From an uncultured Pelagibacteraceae bacterium (GTDB lineage Bacteria > Pseudomonadota > Alphaproteobacteria > Pelagibacterales > Pelagibacteraceae): DNA of 49,573 bases. This document shows positions 49,479 through 49,573 of this stretch, one piece after another; position 1 is the stretch's first letter; each line of letters begins with the position of its first letter. The position numbers were made by a program, and so were the translations under genes. Where the stretch lies: positions 22,501 to 72,073 of the forward strand of contig CACFZE010000008.1 in assembly GCA_902570695.1 (NCBI GenBank). The letters are read 5' to 3'. Below the pieces are notes generated by a model, which was given only the letters and a program-made list of their open reading frames with translations, ran no database searches and had not been told where the DNA came from.

Positions 49479-49573
49479 TGCAGGTTAAATTAAAAAGTTT
49501 ATCCAAAAATGAAGATTTTAAATTTATTTTAAATGGTAAAAAAATTTCAAATAGATATTCAACAATTTTTTAC
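49478..49573 (+). CDS. rnpA: Ribonuclease P protein component, 5' part (cut by window end)
   Basis: The first 32 codons of a gene beginning [20 protein letters not shown] and continuing KKISNRYSTIFY to the window end. The LSKNEDFKFIL segment matches the N-terminal LxxxxDFxxVxxxG of RnpA, the protein subunit that helps RNase P RNA bind pre-tRNA. Position after rpmH confirms the call. The rest lies outside the window. Confidence 0.88.
   Translation, partial: MQVKLKSLSKNEDFKFILNGKKISNRYSTIFY

Noticed and set aside
1..49573. CRISPR arrays, insertion sequences, prophage or toxin-antitoxin modules
   Set aside because: No regularly spaced direct repeats, transposase, integrase or phage structural gene were seen on either strand.

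Overview
The window is a strongly AT-rich, very compact bacterial chromosome segment. It most likely comes from a marine Pelagibacterales (SAR11) alphaproteobacterium. This rests on alphaproteobacterial family markers (GcrA, DUF4167, DUF1178, DUF2948, the alpha-type tRNA-His without G-1, a complex I NDUFA9-like protein), alphaproteobacterial gene orders (lysC/prfA/prmC/DUF4167; trpF-trpB-trpA-accD-folC-trxA; murA-DUF2948-hisD-infA), K/N/I-rich proteins, and almost no intergenic DNA. The assignment is inferred from content; no database was searched. No mobile element, prophage, CRISPR array or rearrangement was seen, and no gene-free stretch reaches 300 bases.

Layout. 1-850: 5' part of a 16S rRNA gene (minus strand) with its leader and probable promoter. 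851-9358: envelope peptidase, then a minus-strand block for translation termination (prfA, prmC), isoprenoids (ispG) and lysine/threonine synthesis (lysC), then ubiG, DUF1178 and argJ. 9418-15348: secA, accA and malate synthase glcB. 15357-19591: minus-strand recR-ybaB-dnaX with the SRP RNA gene immediately upstream of dnaX, then pheA and kdsB. 19688-24194: membrane cytochrome c, argF, argD, gcrA, a SHOCT-like protein and an NDUFA9-like protein. 24209-36733: one 12.5 kb plus-strand run of 14 touching or overlapping genes (rnd-kdsD-lptC-lptB-aroA-cmk-rpsA-ihfB-pyrF-trpF-trpB-trpA-accD-folC). 36730-40480: trxA followed by three nuclease-related genes (exoI, a PD-(D/E)XK nuclease, rmuC). 40511-43732: hisG-hisZ-hisS-tRNA-His, preceded by a tiny histidine-rich reading frame. 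43977-48373: cspA, tRNA-Phe, infA, hisD, DUF2948, murA, dcd and two small basic proteins. 48468-49573: tRNA-Thr, a VTT-domain membrane protein, rpmH and the start of rnpA.

How the genes work together. Most are core biosynthesis (arginine, histidine, aromatic amino acids, fatty acid initiation, LPS/Kdo, peptidoglycan) and information processing. Three observations stand out. First, the TrpF-TrpB-TrpA trio sits at the usual alphaproteobacterial position, but TrpB has lost most of its active-site signature, and both partners of the TrpA-TrpB interface salt bridge are replaced. Second, a 19-residue reading frame with four histidines near its end, flanked by stem-loops, precedes tRNA-His-hisS-hisZ-hisG and could be a histidine-sensing leader. 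Third, the AccA carboxyltransferase subunit carries a C-terminal membrane helix, while its partner AccD has an altered zinc site. Genome economy is extreme: ihfB appears to start at CTG across the rpsA stop, four convergent gene pairs share exactly four bases across their stop codons, and structured RNA genes end 4 bases before start codons.
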